Positions 1 through 7,881 of a stretch of DNA of 36,540 nt are shown here, in pieces. The translations under genes and the position numbers were made by a program. Within the stretch, counting starts at the first letter, position 1, and each line of letters begins with the position of its first letter. A model generated the notes under the pieces. That model saw only the letters and a program-made list of their open reading frames with translations. It ran no database searches and was not told the DNA's origin. Origin of the DNA: Planctomycetota bacterium (GTDB lineage Bacteria; Planctomycetota; Planctomycetia; Pirellulales; Pirellulaceae); assembly GCA_029259935.1 (NCBI GenBank), contig JAJDEH010000053.1, positions 1 to 36,540 of the forward strand. Direction: 5' to 3'.

Positions 1-1
1 G

Positions 2-190
2 GGTGAAGGCAAAACGACGGGCCTGTTTGTCATCAGTCCCCAAGGCAAACTGCTGTTACACAAACCCATGCCCGAGTTTTCCACCAACGTCACTTTCGGC
101 GGCACCGACATGCGAGATATCTTCTTCACCGCCACCACCAGCGTCTTTCAACTTCGCAGCGTGACTCCCGGGGCCAAGTTAAGTCGCTGA
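2..190 (+). CDS. C-terminal end of an SMP-30/gluconolactonase/LRE-like protein (5' truncated)
   Basis: The frame is open from the first bases of the window to TGA at 188-190, giving 62 residues. It includes FVISPQGKLLLH, then a TNVTFGG step followed by DMRDIFFTATTSVFQ. That order (aqueous strand, N-V-x-F-G-G, then a hydrophobic T-A strand) is what the last blade of SMP-30/gluconolactonase beta-propellers looks like. These enzymes hydrolyse sugar lactones and in planctomycetes are often secreted. The catalytic residues lie upstream and cannot be seen, so the activity is inferred from the family only. It runs in the same direction as the glycan locus but is separated from it by a repeat element, so co-transcription is doubtful. 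Confidence 0.65.
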   Translation, partial: GEGKTTGLFVISPQGKLLLHKPMPEFSTNVTFGGTDMRDIFFTATTSVFQLRSVTPGAKLSR

Positions 191-233
191 TCGCTCCGCG
201 ATCATGGCGTCTTCGTTTTGTTCGCGGAGCGAA
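191..233. repeat. Dispersed inverted-repeat element, family B, copy 1
   Basis: TCGCTCCGCGA at 191-201 is matched by its exact reverse complement TCGCGGAGCGA at 222-232, with a 20-nt spacer. It begins right after the upstream stop codon. Related copies lie near 11905-11983 and 21391-21433. It could act as a transcript-end hairpin, although no T-run follows. An ATG inside the spacer (204) produces a false extension of the next gene. Confidence 0.7.
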
Positions 234-269
234 CACGACTTTTCGAATCGCTATTTTCACCATCTCGGC

Positions 270-1721
270 ATGAACAGTGTAACGCCACACAACGCGGAAC
301 CGCGCCCAGGCGGAGAGCGGACGATTCGTAGCGTCTCAATTCTTCTCGTGGCGAGTTGCGTGGGACCCGCGATTGCGTTTCTGGCGACACCCATTTTGAC
401 GCGGCTTTATTCGCCGGCCGACTTCGGGCTGTTTGCCCTGTTTGCTTCCGCGGTCGCGGTGATCGGCAGCGTTGTCACCCTGCGCTTCGATGTGGCGATT
501 GCCCTGCCAAAAAGAGACTCGGCCGCGACACGTGTCGTCGGCTTATCGCTGATCGCGACGCTTGCTATCTCGGTTGCCGCAGCGCTGCTGACACTGTTGG
601 TGGGGCCGCTGTTGGCCGGTTTGCTCCAGCAAAACATATCCTGGCTGTGGCTAGGATTACTGCCACTCGCCGTGCTGGCGACCGGGATTCAATTGACCTT
701 CCGATATTGGGCGACCCGCAACGGACGGTTCGTAACCGTCGCCATCGCGGGCGTATCGATTTCCATCGTGGCCGTGCTAACCCAGTTGTTGTTGGCCGAG
801 TTCACGTCTTTCGGTGCGGGCGGTTTAATGCTCGGCATGACGGCGGGGCTCTGCTGCGCCGCCCTGCTGTTGGCCTTTTCAGCGCGACATATCGGCGGCC
901 GCTTGGCCCAAGTCAGTTGGCGGCGACTGCGGGCGACAGCCCGGCAGCATGCCGACATGCCTCGCTATGCCGTGCAGACCAACATGCTTAATGCCGCGTC
1001 GGCCGCGCTGCTGCCGTGGAGCATGGCACTTTCGTTTGGCCCTCAGTATGCTGGGTTCGTGCTACTGGCCGAGCGGGTGATCGGACGCCCCATGCGGATG
1101 GTCTCCGATTCCATTTGGCAAGTGACGCACAGCAGCCTGCCCAAACTGGAAGGCAACGCACGCCGTCAGCGCATTGGGCAAGTACATCAGTTTGTCGCGC
1201 TGTTGCTTGCCTTTCCCACCGCGTTCATTTGCTTTTACCCCCAAATGATCCCCATCATTCTTGGTGATGGATGGAGCAAGACTCTGCCCTTCGTGCCTTG
1301 GCTGGCAATCGCTTTCTTCCTTAACGCCCTCTCCAATTCGACAAGTTACTTCGTCGTGTTCGGCAAAAATCGAGAGCAAATGATCTTCAACGTATTGCTG
1401 ATTGTGTTGAGGTTTTCCACGCTGACGATTGGCCCGTTTTTCCTGAACGAGGTGCGGACGATTGCTTTATATAGCATTGTGTCGTCGCTGATGTACGCAT
1501 CCATTAACATCTATTGGGGCCTACACATTAATCAGTTGGGACGATTCGCCTGCAACATCGGGGCTAGTTTGAGTTTGGGATGCGTTTTGGCCTTGGCGAG
1601 CCGTTGGCTGGGTGGCGTGACCTGGCAGGCGACGCTCGCGACGGTGGGATTGGCGTTCGTGTTGTATTGTGGATTGGGAATTTTTTACACCTGGCGTAAC
1701 CGCGTCGCGGCCAATCCCTAG
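270..1721 (+). CDS. Oligosaccharide flippase / polysaccharide export membrane protein (Wzx/MATE-like)
   Basis: A 483-residue, strongly hydrophobic protein with about 12 predicted membrane segments. The first segment carries the typical Wzx-like opening: a hydrophobic stretch, then P-I-L-T-R-L-Y-S-P-A-D-F-G (about residues 40-52) and an F-A-L-F-A-S segment. Family members flip lipid-linked glycan units across the inner membrane. I start it at ATG 270 because the upstream in-frame ATG at 204 lies inside an inverted-repeat element and adds 22 unconserved residues. No strong ribosome site is seen before either start. It opens the run of glycan genes, and the next gene begins 15 nt after its stop. 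Its substrate cannot be told from sequence. Confidence 0.85.
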   Translation: MNSVTPHNAEPRPGGERTIRSVSILLVASCVGPAIAFLATPILTRLYSPADFGLFALFASAVAVIGSVVTLRFDVAIALPKRDSAATRVVGLSLIATLAISVAAALLTLLVGPLLAGLLQQNISWLWLGLLPLAVLATGIQLTFRYWATRNGRFVTVAIAGVSISIVAVLTQLLLAEFTSFGAGGLMLGMTAGLCCAALLLAFSARHIGGRLAQVSWRRLRATARQHADMPRYAVQTNMLNAASAALLPWSMALSFGPQYAGFVLLAERVIGRPMRMVSDSIWQVTHSSLPKLEGNARRQRIGQVHQFVALLLAFPTAFICFYPQMIPIILGDGWSKTLPFVPWLAIAFFLNALSNSTSYFVVFGKNREQMIFNVLLIVLRFSTLTIGPFFLNEVRTIALYSIVSSLMYASINIYWGLHINQLGRFACNIGASLSLGCVLALASRWLGGVTWQATLATVGLAFVLYCGLGIFYTWRNRVAANP

Positions 1722-1736
1722 CGAATTGCTTTCTCA

Positions 1737-3080
1737 ATGAACGATCCACCGATTGACAACTGCCTGCCTCGGATTGCCGACGTTGTTGAGAACGATATGT
1801 GCATCGCTTGCGGTGCATGTGTTCAGGCGTGTCCCAACAATGCCGTCACGCCCACGTTCAACGATGGCCGCGGTGCCTACGAAGTTCAAATCACGGACCC
1901 GAGCCAATGCGAAGGCTGTCCCGCTCCTTGTGATGCGGTTTGCCCGAGCCTCAGCGTGAATTTTGCCCAACTCTCCGATAGCTGTTCCTCGCCCCAGCAG
2001 TTTGATCGGCAGGGACCGATCACGGGAATGTATGTCGGCTATTCCCCGTTATTTCAAAAGGACGGCGTCTCCAGCTCGGGCGGAGTGCTTCGCGGACTGA
2101 TTCGAGCGGCACTTGAGGACGGTTTTCCTGTCATCTGCCTGACAAAATCTGGCGAGGGTTACGAGCCGGACATCTTGCAGACGCCCGAGGATCTCGCGCG
2201 AGTTCCCGGTTCGATCTACCACAGTGTTTCGTTTGCCCAAGGAATCGAACTGCTGCGGCAGGTGACGCGGCCCTGCTATCTGGTGGCCACGCCTTGTCAG
2301 CTTGCGGGAATCTTGAACTATGTAAAGCAATGTGAGCCGGCGCTGCAAGACAAAATCCACATCAAGCTCGGCCTGATTTGCGGTTGGATGTATAGCCATC
2401 ACGCACTGTCCGCATTTGCTACGTTCAAAGGCTTGCCCGGCCAGGTTGTCGACGCCCGCTATCGAGGCGAGGATAAAGTTGGACAGCTCAAATTGACGAC
2501 CGCCGAGCAAGAATATCAGTTTGACCGCCGCAATTTTGAAAACGCCAAGGAAAGAATCGACTTTACATCGTCTTTTTCATTGCCCGTGAATCGGCTTCGT
2601 TGCCGGGTCTGCGAAGATCATCTGAACTTGTTGGCGGACATTGCGGTCGGCGACGCCTGGCTGAAGCGAACTGGAAAGGAGAAGCTAAGCCTGGTGGTGG
2701 CACGAACAAGCCGGGGCGACGATCGTTTGCAAGAATTGGTGCGTCGTCAAATACTAATACTCGAAGATGCCGAAGCGGGCGATCTTGTCGAAAGCCAATC
2801 CGAGAATCTCGTCTACGGGCTTGGCGCTCGCAAGCTGAATCGTTACCTCGGCGTTCGCAACAAGCCTGTTCCACGTTTCGTCTTCGATGCGGAATCCGAG
2901 CCCGTGCGTGTTGGCTGGTGGGATTGGTTCGAGTTTAAGCTAGAGTTTTGGTTGCGGTCACTGGTCCGATCCGGCAGATATCTTGCCTATCGGCGAGTCT
3001 ACATTTTTTACAAGTATCTTCGGCTGCTTCGTGGCGGCGTGCAGCGGCGCTGGAAATTGTGGAGAAAGAAGTCAAATTGA
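1737..3080 (+). CDS. Coenzyme F420 hydrogenase/dehydrogenase beta-subunit (FrhB)-like iron-sulfur protein
   Basis: A 447-residue protein. The N-terminus holds two ferredoxin-type [4Fe-4S] cysteine sets: C22-x2-C25-x2-C28-x3-C32-P, and C58-x2-C61-x3-C65-x3-C69-P. FrhB-type N- and C-terminal domains follow (about residues 95-360), with the SSGG stretch near residue 112 and further cysteines near 285 (RCRVCEDH) that this family uses for an additional cluster. In F420 enzymes this subunit passes electrons between Fe-S clusters and a flavin or F420. Homologues inside capsule or exopolysaccharide loci are commonly found next to pyruvyl transferases, as here, but their reaction is not settled. A redox step on a sugar or a role with the pyruvyl donor is inference. 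The C-terminal tail is basic and aromatic (YRRVYIFYKYLRLLR), perhaps membrane-facing. Its stop overlaps the next start. Confidence 0.8.
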   Translation: MNDPPIDNCLPRIADVVENDMCIACGACVQACPNNAVTPTFNDGRGAYEVQITDPSQCEGCPAPCDAVCPSLSVNFAQLSDSCSSPQQFDRQGPITGMYVGYSPLFQKDGVSSSGGVLRGLIRAALEDGFPVICLTKSGEGYEPDILQTPEDLARVPGSIYHSVSFAQGIELLRQVTRPCYLVATPCQLAGILNYVKQCEPALQDKIHIKLGLICGWMYSHHALSAFATFKGLPGQVVDARYRGEDKVGQLKLTTAEQEYQFDRRNFENAKERIDFTSSFSLPVNRLRCRVCEDHLNLLADIAVGDAWLKRTGKEKLSLVVARTSRGDDRLQELVRRQILILEDAEAGDLVESQSENLVYGLGARKLNRYLGVRNKPVPRFVFDAESEPVRVGWWDWFEFKLEFWLRSLVRSGRYLAYRRVYIFYKYLRLLRGGVQRRWKLWRKKSN

Positions 3081-4321
3081 GATTTCTAGTAACCGGGTTG
3101 TGTCTGCAAGGCAACAAGGGCGGGCCCGCCATTGCCTTGTCGCTACGCAAACAGATCGAAAAGCTGATGCCCGGGTCCGAGTTCACTCTGTCCGTTCCGG
3201 CCGGGAAGACTTTTCCGCGCGAAGTTCACTGGTCGAAGACCTATGGATTTGAAGTGGTTGAAGACTTCAGCTATTACGATCTTCCTTATCTGCCGTTGTT
3301 GTTCCATTCGCGAGCACGCCGTGTTGGCCGTTGGTTGCGGGCATTGCGAGCATCTGATGTTGTCATTGAGATGTCCGCCATTAGCTATTTTGGCCCCCCT
3401 GTCGGAACAGCGTGGCACGCATTTTACAAACGCTTTCGATACTATTTGCTGGCACGGCTGTTTCGCCGCCCAATGCTTGCTTGGACCCAAAGCTACGGAC
3501 CCTTGAATACGCGGATGATCCGCGCCATGGCACGCATCGATTTGCGGTGCCAACCTGTTATCTTCTGTCGCGGCGACGATTGCCGGGTGGCGGTCAAGGA
3601 GTTGCTGCCCGACAAAGAAGCGAGGTCGTTTCCCGATGTGGCCGTGGCCTTGGACTATGATACGGCGGATGGCACCCAACTGATTCAACAACTCATCACC
3701 GTGGCTCCCGCCGACGTGGCCCCTGCCGACAAACTGATTACGATTTCACCCAGCGCGGTTATCTACCGGGCCATGAACTCCGAGAGTGCGGAGAACCGCC
3801 ATGTGCAACAGCTTGTGGCACTGTGCGACGAATTGTGCGGCCGAGGATTCGTGGTGCTTTTAGTTCCTCACACCAAGCGGATATCCAATTCGAATCCGCT
3901 GACCTGTGATTGCGCGGTGGCCGAGTTGATCATGGCCCAAGTCAAGCGTTCGGACCGCGTGGCCCTGGCCGGGGAAGACCTTTCCCCCACGCGATTGAAG
4001 TCGATAATTAGCGCGGCATGGATTCATATCGGCGGCAGATACCACAGCATCGTGGCGGCGCTTTCGGCGGGGGTTCCCTGCTTATCGCTGTCATGGCATG
4101 GGAAGTATCGCGACATGATGCGCATGTATGGAGTGGAGCAGTTCGTCCATGAATCGATCGACGACGATGACCCCGCCGAGCTGCTACGTCGTGTCGATGA
4201 CCTGCTCGAACATCGCGACCAGACTCGTCAATCGTTGCGAGAACGTCACGGATCGGTCGTCGAGCAAGTCGAGGAGAACACGCGTCAGTTTGTCGAGCTA
4301 ATCAAGGAAGCCGTGTCGTGA
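3077..4321 (+). CDS. Polysaccharide pyruvyl transferase family protein (CsaB/WcaK-like)
   Basis: A 414-residue protein. It begins with a hydrophobic strand and a Gly-rich turn (RFLVTGLCLQGNKGGPA) and ends with the family's donor-side motif, G-G-R-Y-H-S-I-V-A-A-L-S-A-G-V-P at about residues 318-333, followed by L-S-W-H-G-K-Y. These enzymes transfer pyruvate from PEP to form ketals on surface sugars. The chosen start is TTG at 3077, which overlaps the upstream TGA (TTGA) and has GGAG at 3061-3064 upstream. The open frame continues further upstream, but that part lies inside the FrhB-like gene. The overlap implies translational coupling, so the two proteins probably act together. The next gene overlaps by GTGA. 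The acceptor sugar is unknown. Confidence 0.82.
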   Translation: MRFLVTGLCLQGNKGGPAIALSLRKQIEKLMPGSEFTLSVPAGKTFPREVHWSKTYGFEVVEDFSYYDLPYLPLLFHSRARRVGRWLRALRASDVVIEMSAISYFGPPVGTAWHAFYKRFRYYLLARLFRRPMLAWTQSYGPLNTRMIRAMARIDLRCQPVIFCRGDDCRVAVKELLPDKEARSFPDVAVALDYDTADGTQLIQQLITVAPADVAPADKLITISPSAVIYRAMNSESAENRHVQQLVALCDELCGRGFVVLLVPHTKRISNSNPLTCDCAVAELIMAQVKRSDRVALAGEDLSPTRLKSIISAAWIHIGGRYHSIVAALSAGVPCLSLSWHGKYRDMMRMYGVEQFVHESIDDDDPAELLRRVDDLLEHRDQTRQSLRERHGSVVEQVEENTRQFVELIKEAVS

Positions 4322-5307
4322 TTTGTCGCGTATGTGGATCGGAAAACGTTCAGCTCGCGGGAGCCTTGTCTCCCTACGCGGACGTTTCCGTCGACATTTA
4401 CGATTGCGGAACCTGCCGGTGCCGGTTTGCACCACACGATGACAGTATTCATGACAAGCTGCACGCCACGGGTGCTGGCGGTTATACGATTCACGACGTC
4501 GCTTCCCAGCAGGCGAATTCCTTTTGCCAGCGCGGCGACTTGGCGGGTCTGCGAAGATTTCTACTGACTAGATCAACCTATCGCTTTGTGATCGAGCAGA
4601 TTGAGCGACACCAACCGGTTCGCGACATCGCCGAATTTGGCTGCTCTTGCGGCGCTTTGTCTTCCTACTTCATCAAGAGCGGTTACGAGTTCACCGGCGT
4701 GGACGTTTCCGCGCACGCCGTCAGTTTGGCACGGGAACGATTCGGCCCGCACTTTTCCACATTGGACGAATTTGCAGAACTACCGTCACGCACGTTCGAC
4801 GCGGTTTTTCATACCGGCACCATCGGCTGCGTGGAAGATCCGCTGAGGTTCACGAACGAGTTGCTAGACTTAGTGCGGCCCGGCGGCCTTTTGGTTTTCA
4901 ATTGTCCGAATGTCGAGCTTTGTCATCTTCAGCACGAGACGTGGATCCCGGGCGCGCGGCCGCCCGATCTTGTCACCCTGTTTGACGCCCGCATGTGGGA
5001 AAACATGTTCCACGACCAAGCCCGGGTAAATGTGGACTGCCGCCGCGCCGATCCGAAAGAGCGGCTGGCACTGTTTGCAAGCAGCATCCGTAATGAGTCA
5101 ACGAAAGAATCTTTGTTCCGGGCAGCGGATGGCTCGGAGCACCAACAGAACGGCGCGCGAGGTGCCGGCCCTCGGGCGGGAATCGCGACGGCCGCGCGGT
5201 CCGTGGTCTGGTGGATGCTGAATCTGACTCGCGCCGGCTGGCTGCTGCCGCCGCTTCCGGCGAAGTATGGAATGTTCGTCACGATGGTACGCAACGAGCG
5301 GGATTGA
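4318..5307 (+). CDS. Class I SAM-dependent methyltransferase with N-terminal zinc ribbon
   Basis: A 329-residue protein with a GTG start (4318) inside a GTGA overlap. Cys3-x2-Cys6 and Cys30-x2-Cys33 form a small zinc-ribbon-like module, common in sugar C-methyltransferases and similar glycan-locus enzymes. The Rossmann fold follows: motif I E106-F-G-C-S-C-G112, then an acidic residue at the end of strand 2 (D129 in GVDVS). Motif FDAVFHTGTIGCVEDP comes next, and then a post-motif R-P-G-G-L-L-V-F. It probably methylates a sugar or a glycan precursor, judging from its neighbours. The exact acceptor is unknown. The last 60 or so residues are basic and hydrophobic and may be a membrane-association segment. 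Confidence 0.8.
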   Translation: MICRVCGSENVQLAGALSPYADVSVDIYDCGTCRCRFAPHDDSIHDKLHATGAGGYTIHDVASQQANSFCQRGDLAGLRRFLLTRSTYRFVIEQIERHQPVRDIAEFGCSCGALSSYFIKSGYEFTGVDVSAHAVSLARERFGPHFSTLDEFAELPSRTFDAVFHTGTIGCVEDPLRFTNELLDLVRPGGLLVFNCPNVELCHLQHETWIPGARPPDLVTLFDARMWENMFHDQARVNVDCRRADPKERLALFASSIRNESTKESLFRAADGSEHQQNGARGAGPRAGIATAARSVVWWMLNLTRAGWLLPPLPAKYGMFVTMVRNERD

Positions 5308-5320
5308 GGTGTCGAGCAAG

Positions 5321-6730
5321 ATGACGTTGGTAATCGAACACCCGCCCAGCTTCTCCGCGGAACGCAATTACATAATGGATGTGCTGTTCGGCGACTTCCT
5401 GGGATTAACCTACCGCGCGATCGAAGCTCCGCGAGAAAACGTGCGAATTTCGCGTGGCGATTCCTCAGCCGGTGAGCTGCTGCTTGAAGACGTTTTGTTT
5501 GGCACGCCGGTCGATAAGTGGATGCAGCCTGATTCGCTGCCCAATCGGCCGCTACCTCGCTGGGACGTTTCCTCCTTGGCCGGTTTGCCGATCGAAGACT
5601 CGGAACCAATCCCGGTCATCCTGGGTCGAGAACTCGAACAGGGATGGCACTTTCTAACTGAAGAAAAGGTTCACTTGGGTTTGGACATCACGGGAAGCGC
5701 CTTCTTCATGCTGTCCCGCTACGAAGAAAGAACCGTGGACGAGCGGGATGCGCATGCTCGATTTCCAGCCACTGCCTCGCTGGCATGGTCCGAACAATTT
5801 CTGGACCGCCCGATCATTGACGAATACGTCGAGTTACTCTGGTGGTCCTTGCAAAGGCTCTGGCCGGACTTGAAGAGACGTCCACGCAATTTCCAAGTTC
5901 GTCTGTCACACGATGTGGATCGGCCTTTTCAGTTCGTTCGCGCCGGGCTTGTTTCGGTTTTCAGCTCCACCGTCATGCAGGCGGTCCGTAAACGCAAACC
6001 GCGAGCTGCATTCGAAGGGCTCGCCAACTACTGGGCCGTTGTCCGAGGAAAGACCGAACGCGACGGTTTCAACACGTTCCCTTGGATCATGGACCTCAGC
6101 GAGAAGCATGGATTGACCAGCGCCTTCTACTTCATCGATGGCCGGCGCGATGATAAAACCGATCCGCGTTACGAGTTGCGGGAGCCCGAGATTCAAGAAC
6201 TGATTCGCAGGATCGGCCAACGAGGCCACGAAGTCGGCTTCCACCCAAGCTACGACACATTTCGCAGCCCCGAAAAAACGAAATCCGAGTTCGAACATCT
6301 GAAAGACGTCTGCCAGCGCCTCGGCGTCGAACAAGAGCAATGGGGCGGACGCCAGCATTACTTGCGTTGGGAGAATCCGGTCACCTGGCAGAACTGGGAA
6401 TCAGCCGGCCTGGACTACGACAGCACGCTAGGATTCGCCGACGTTGCCGGGTTCCGTTGCGGCACCTGTTTCGAGTATCCCGTATTCAACCTCGAGACGC
6501 GCGCCAAGCTAAATCTCCGCGAGCGCCCTCTGATCGCCATGGATGTCAGTTTGTTAAAGTACTCGGGGCTTGCCTGGGAAGACATCGCCGAAACGGTCCA
6601 TGACTTGTGCGACAAGTGCCGCCGAATTCAGGGAATGTTTACCCTGCTGTGGCACAACAGCACCTTGGCCACGGCCGAAGAGAAACGCTGGTACGGCAAC
6701 ATCGTCGAAGATATCGCGGGAGCACGATGA
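5321..6730 (+). CDS. Polysaccharide deacetylase family protein with an N-terminal accessory domain
   Basis: A 469-residue protein. The N-terminal 190 residues resemble the accessory domain often found before a divergent NodB fold (DUF7033-like, from memory). The catalytic part shows S196-H-D-V-D200, the counterpart of the TFDDG metal motif. A G-H-E-V-G-F-H-P-S segment near residues 301-309 gives the histidine motif. GGRQHYLRW near 343 and a terminal L-L-W-H-N complete the barrel. Members remove acetyl groups from N-acetylated sugars. The start is ATG 5321, with GAGG at 5306-5309; a GTG at 5309 is also possible. It follows the methyltransferase by 13 nt and overlaps the next gene by ATGA, so it belongs to the glycan operon. 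Confidence 0.8.
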   Translation: MTLVIEHPPSFSAERNYIMDVLFGDFLGLTYRAIEAPRENVRISRGDSSAGELLLEDVLFGTPVDKWMQPDSLPNRPLPRWDVSSLAGLPIEDSEPIPVILGRELEQGWHFLTEEKVHLGLDITGSAFFMLSRYEERTVDERDAHARFPATASLAWSEQFLDRPIIDEYVELLWWSLQRLWPDLKRRPRNFQVRLSHDVDRPFQFVRAGLVSVFSSTVMQAVRKRKPRAAFEGLANYWAVVRGKTERDGFNTFPWIMDLSEKHGLTSAFYFIDGRRDDKTDPRYELREPEIQELIRRIGQRGHEVGFHPSYDTFRSPEKTKSEFEHLKDVCQRLGVEQEQWGGRQHYLRWENPVTWQNWESAGLDYDSTLGFADVAGFRCGTCFEYPVFNLETRAKLNLRERPLIAMDVSLLKYSGLAWEDIAETVHDLCDKCRRIQGMFTLLWHNSTLATAEEKRWYGNIVEDIAGAR

Positions 6731-7875
6731 AGATAGTTCACATCGCCGCGCTTCATCTTGCCAAGGACAGTCGGATCTTCCATAAGGAGTGCTGTACGCT
6801 GGCGGCTGCCGGGCACGAGGTTCATTTGTTCGTCAAGGAGCCCGACGCGGAAAGCGAGTCCGGGGTGACGTTTCATAGTCTGGCGGCGACCACTCCGTCG
6901 CGTTGGTTCGTGGCGCGTTTATTGAGTTATGCGTGGTCGCAGTTGGTCAACTTGCGGCGAGTGCATCGCTTGCGAGCCGATGTTTATCACATTCACGAGA
7001 TACTGTTGATTCCGTTGGCCATCCTGTTGCGGATGCGTGGCTGCCGAGTGATTTACGATGTCCACGAAGATGCCCCGCGACAGGCCCTCGCCTATGGCCG
7101 GAATGTCGGCAAGCCTTGGCTGGGGTACATCTATAAAGTGGTGTACACCGTTTTTGAATGGTGCGCGAAGCTGCTCTTCAACCGGTTTGTCGCCGCGACG
7201 CCGCAAATCGCGGCCCATTTTCCAGCGAAACGAACCGTCACGGTTCAGAACTTCGTTTTGGCGTCGGAGATGGACGAACTGATTCGACGGTCCGCGGAAA
7301 CGGGCTATTTGGACCGAGAACACATAGTTGTCTATCTCGGCGGTTTGTTTCGAATTCGCGGAATCGTCGAACTTGTCAACGCGATGGAACTCCTGGATCA
7401 GCCGCCAGAATCGAAGTTAGTGCTGGCCGGGCAATTCAGCCCGCTTTCGTTGCAACAAGAGGTCGAAGTACTGGCTGGCTGGCAAGCGGTCGACTTTCGA
7501 GGATACCTGTCGCGCGATCAGGTAATCGATGCGCTGGTCTCTTCCCGAATTGGCGTGGTGACCATTCATCCGACGCCGCAGTACGTGGTGTCGTGGCCGA
7601 TTAAACTGTTCGAATACATGGCGGCCGGCATCCCGATCATCGCTTCGGACTTTCCCATGTGGCGAGAAGTGTTTGGACCGATCGGCTGTATTCGATTCGT
7701 GGATCCGTTGGCTCCCCAGCAAATCGCGGCCGCCGTCACCGAACTGTTGGAAAACCCCGAACAGGCGGAAAGCATGGGCCGGCTGGGACAGGCGGCCGTG
7801 CGCGAGCGGTTTTGTTGGGACACCGAGGCGGACAAGCTGCTTGCCCTGTATCAGTCGCTGGACAAGGGCCGATAA
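6727..7875 (+). CDS. Glycosyltransferase family 4-like protein (1)
   Basis: A 382-residue GT-B type glycosyltransferase. The N-terminal half begins MKIVHIAALHLAKDSRIF and includes the A-D-V-Y-H-I-H-E acceptor-side motif near residue 90. The C-terminal half has a V-V-Y-L-G-G-L strand near 203 and the donor-binding segment P-I-K-L-F-E-Y-M-A-A-G-I-P-I-I-A near 291-306, whose glutamate contacts the nucleotide sugar in GT4 enzymes. ATG 6727 overlaps the upstream TGA (ATGA). A longer in-frame start at 6607 is rejected because it lies wholly inside the deacetylase gene. It probably adds one sugar during repeat-unit assembly at the cytoplasmic membrane face. The sugar is unknown. Confidence 0.87.
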   Translation: MKIVHIAALHLAKDSRIFHKECCTLAAAGHEVHLFVKEPDAESESGVTFHSLAATTPSRWFVARLLSYAWSQLVNLRRVHRLRADVYHIHEILLIPLAILLRMRGCRVIYDVHEDAPRQALAYGRNVGKPWLGYIYKVVYTVFEWCAKLLFNRFVAATPQIAAHFPAKRTVTVQNFVLASEMDELIRRSAETGYLDREHIVVYLGGLFRIRGIVELVNAMELLDQPPESKLVLAGQFSPLSLQQEVEVLAGWQAVDFRGYLSRDQVIDALVSSRIGVVTIHPTPQYVVSWPIKLFEYMAAGIPIIASDFPMWREVFGPIGCIRFVDPLAPQQIAAAVTELLENPEQAESMGRLGQAAVRERFCWDTEADKLLALYQSLDKGR

Positions 7876-7881
7876 CCGACG

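Noticed and set aside
204..269. Upstream extension of the flippase gene
   Set aside because: The ATG at 204 lies inside the inverted-repeat element and the added 22 residues are unlike the flippase N-terminus. ATG 270 is a better start.
356..991. 211-codon plus-strand frame inside the flippase gene
   Set aside because: It lies within the flippase in another frame, is very Arg-rich and has no family features. It is a typical shadow frame.
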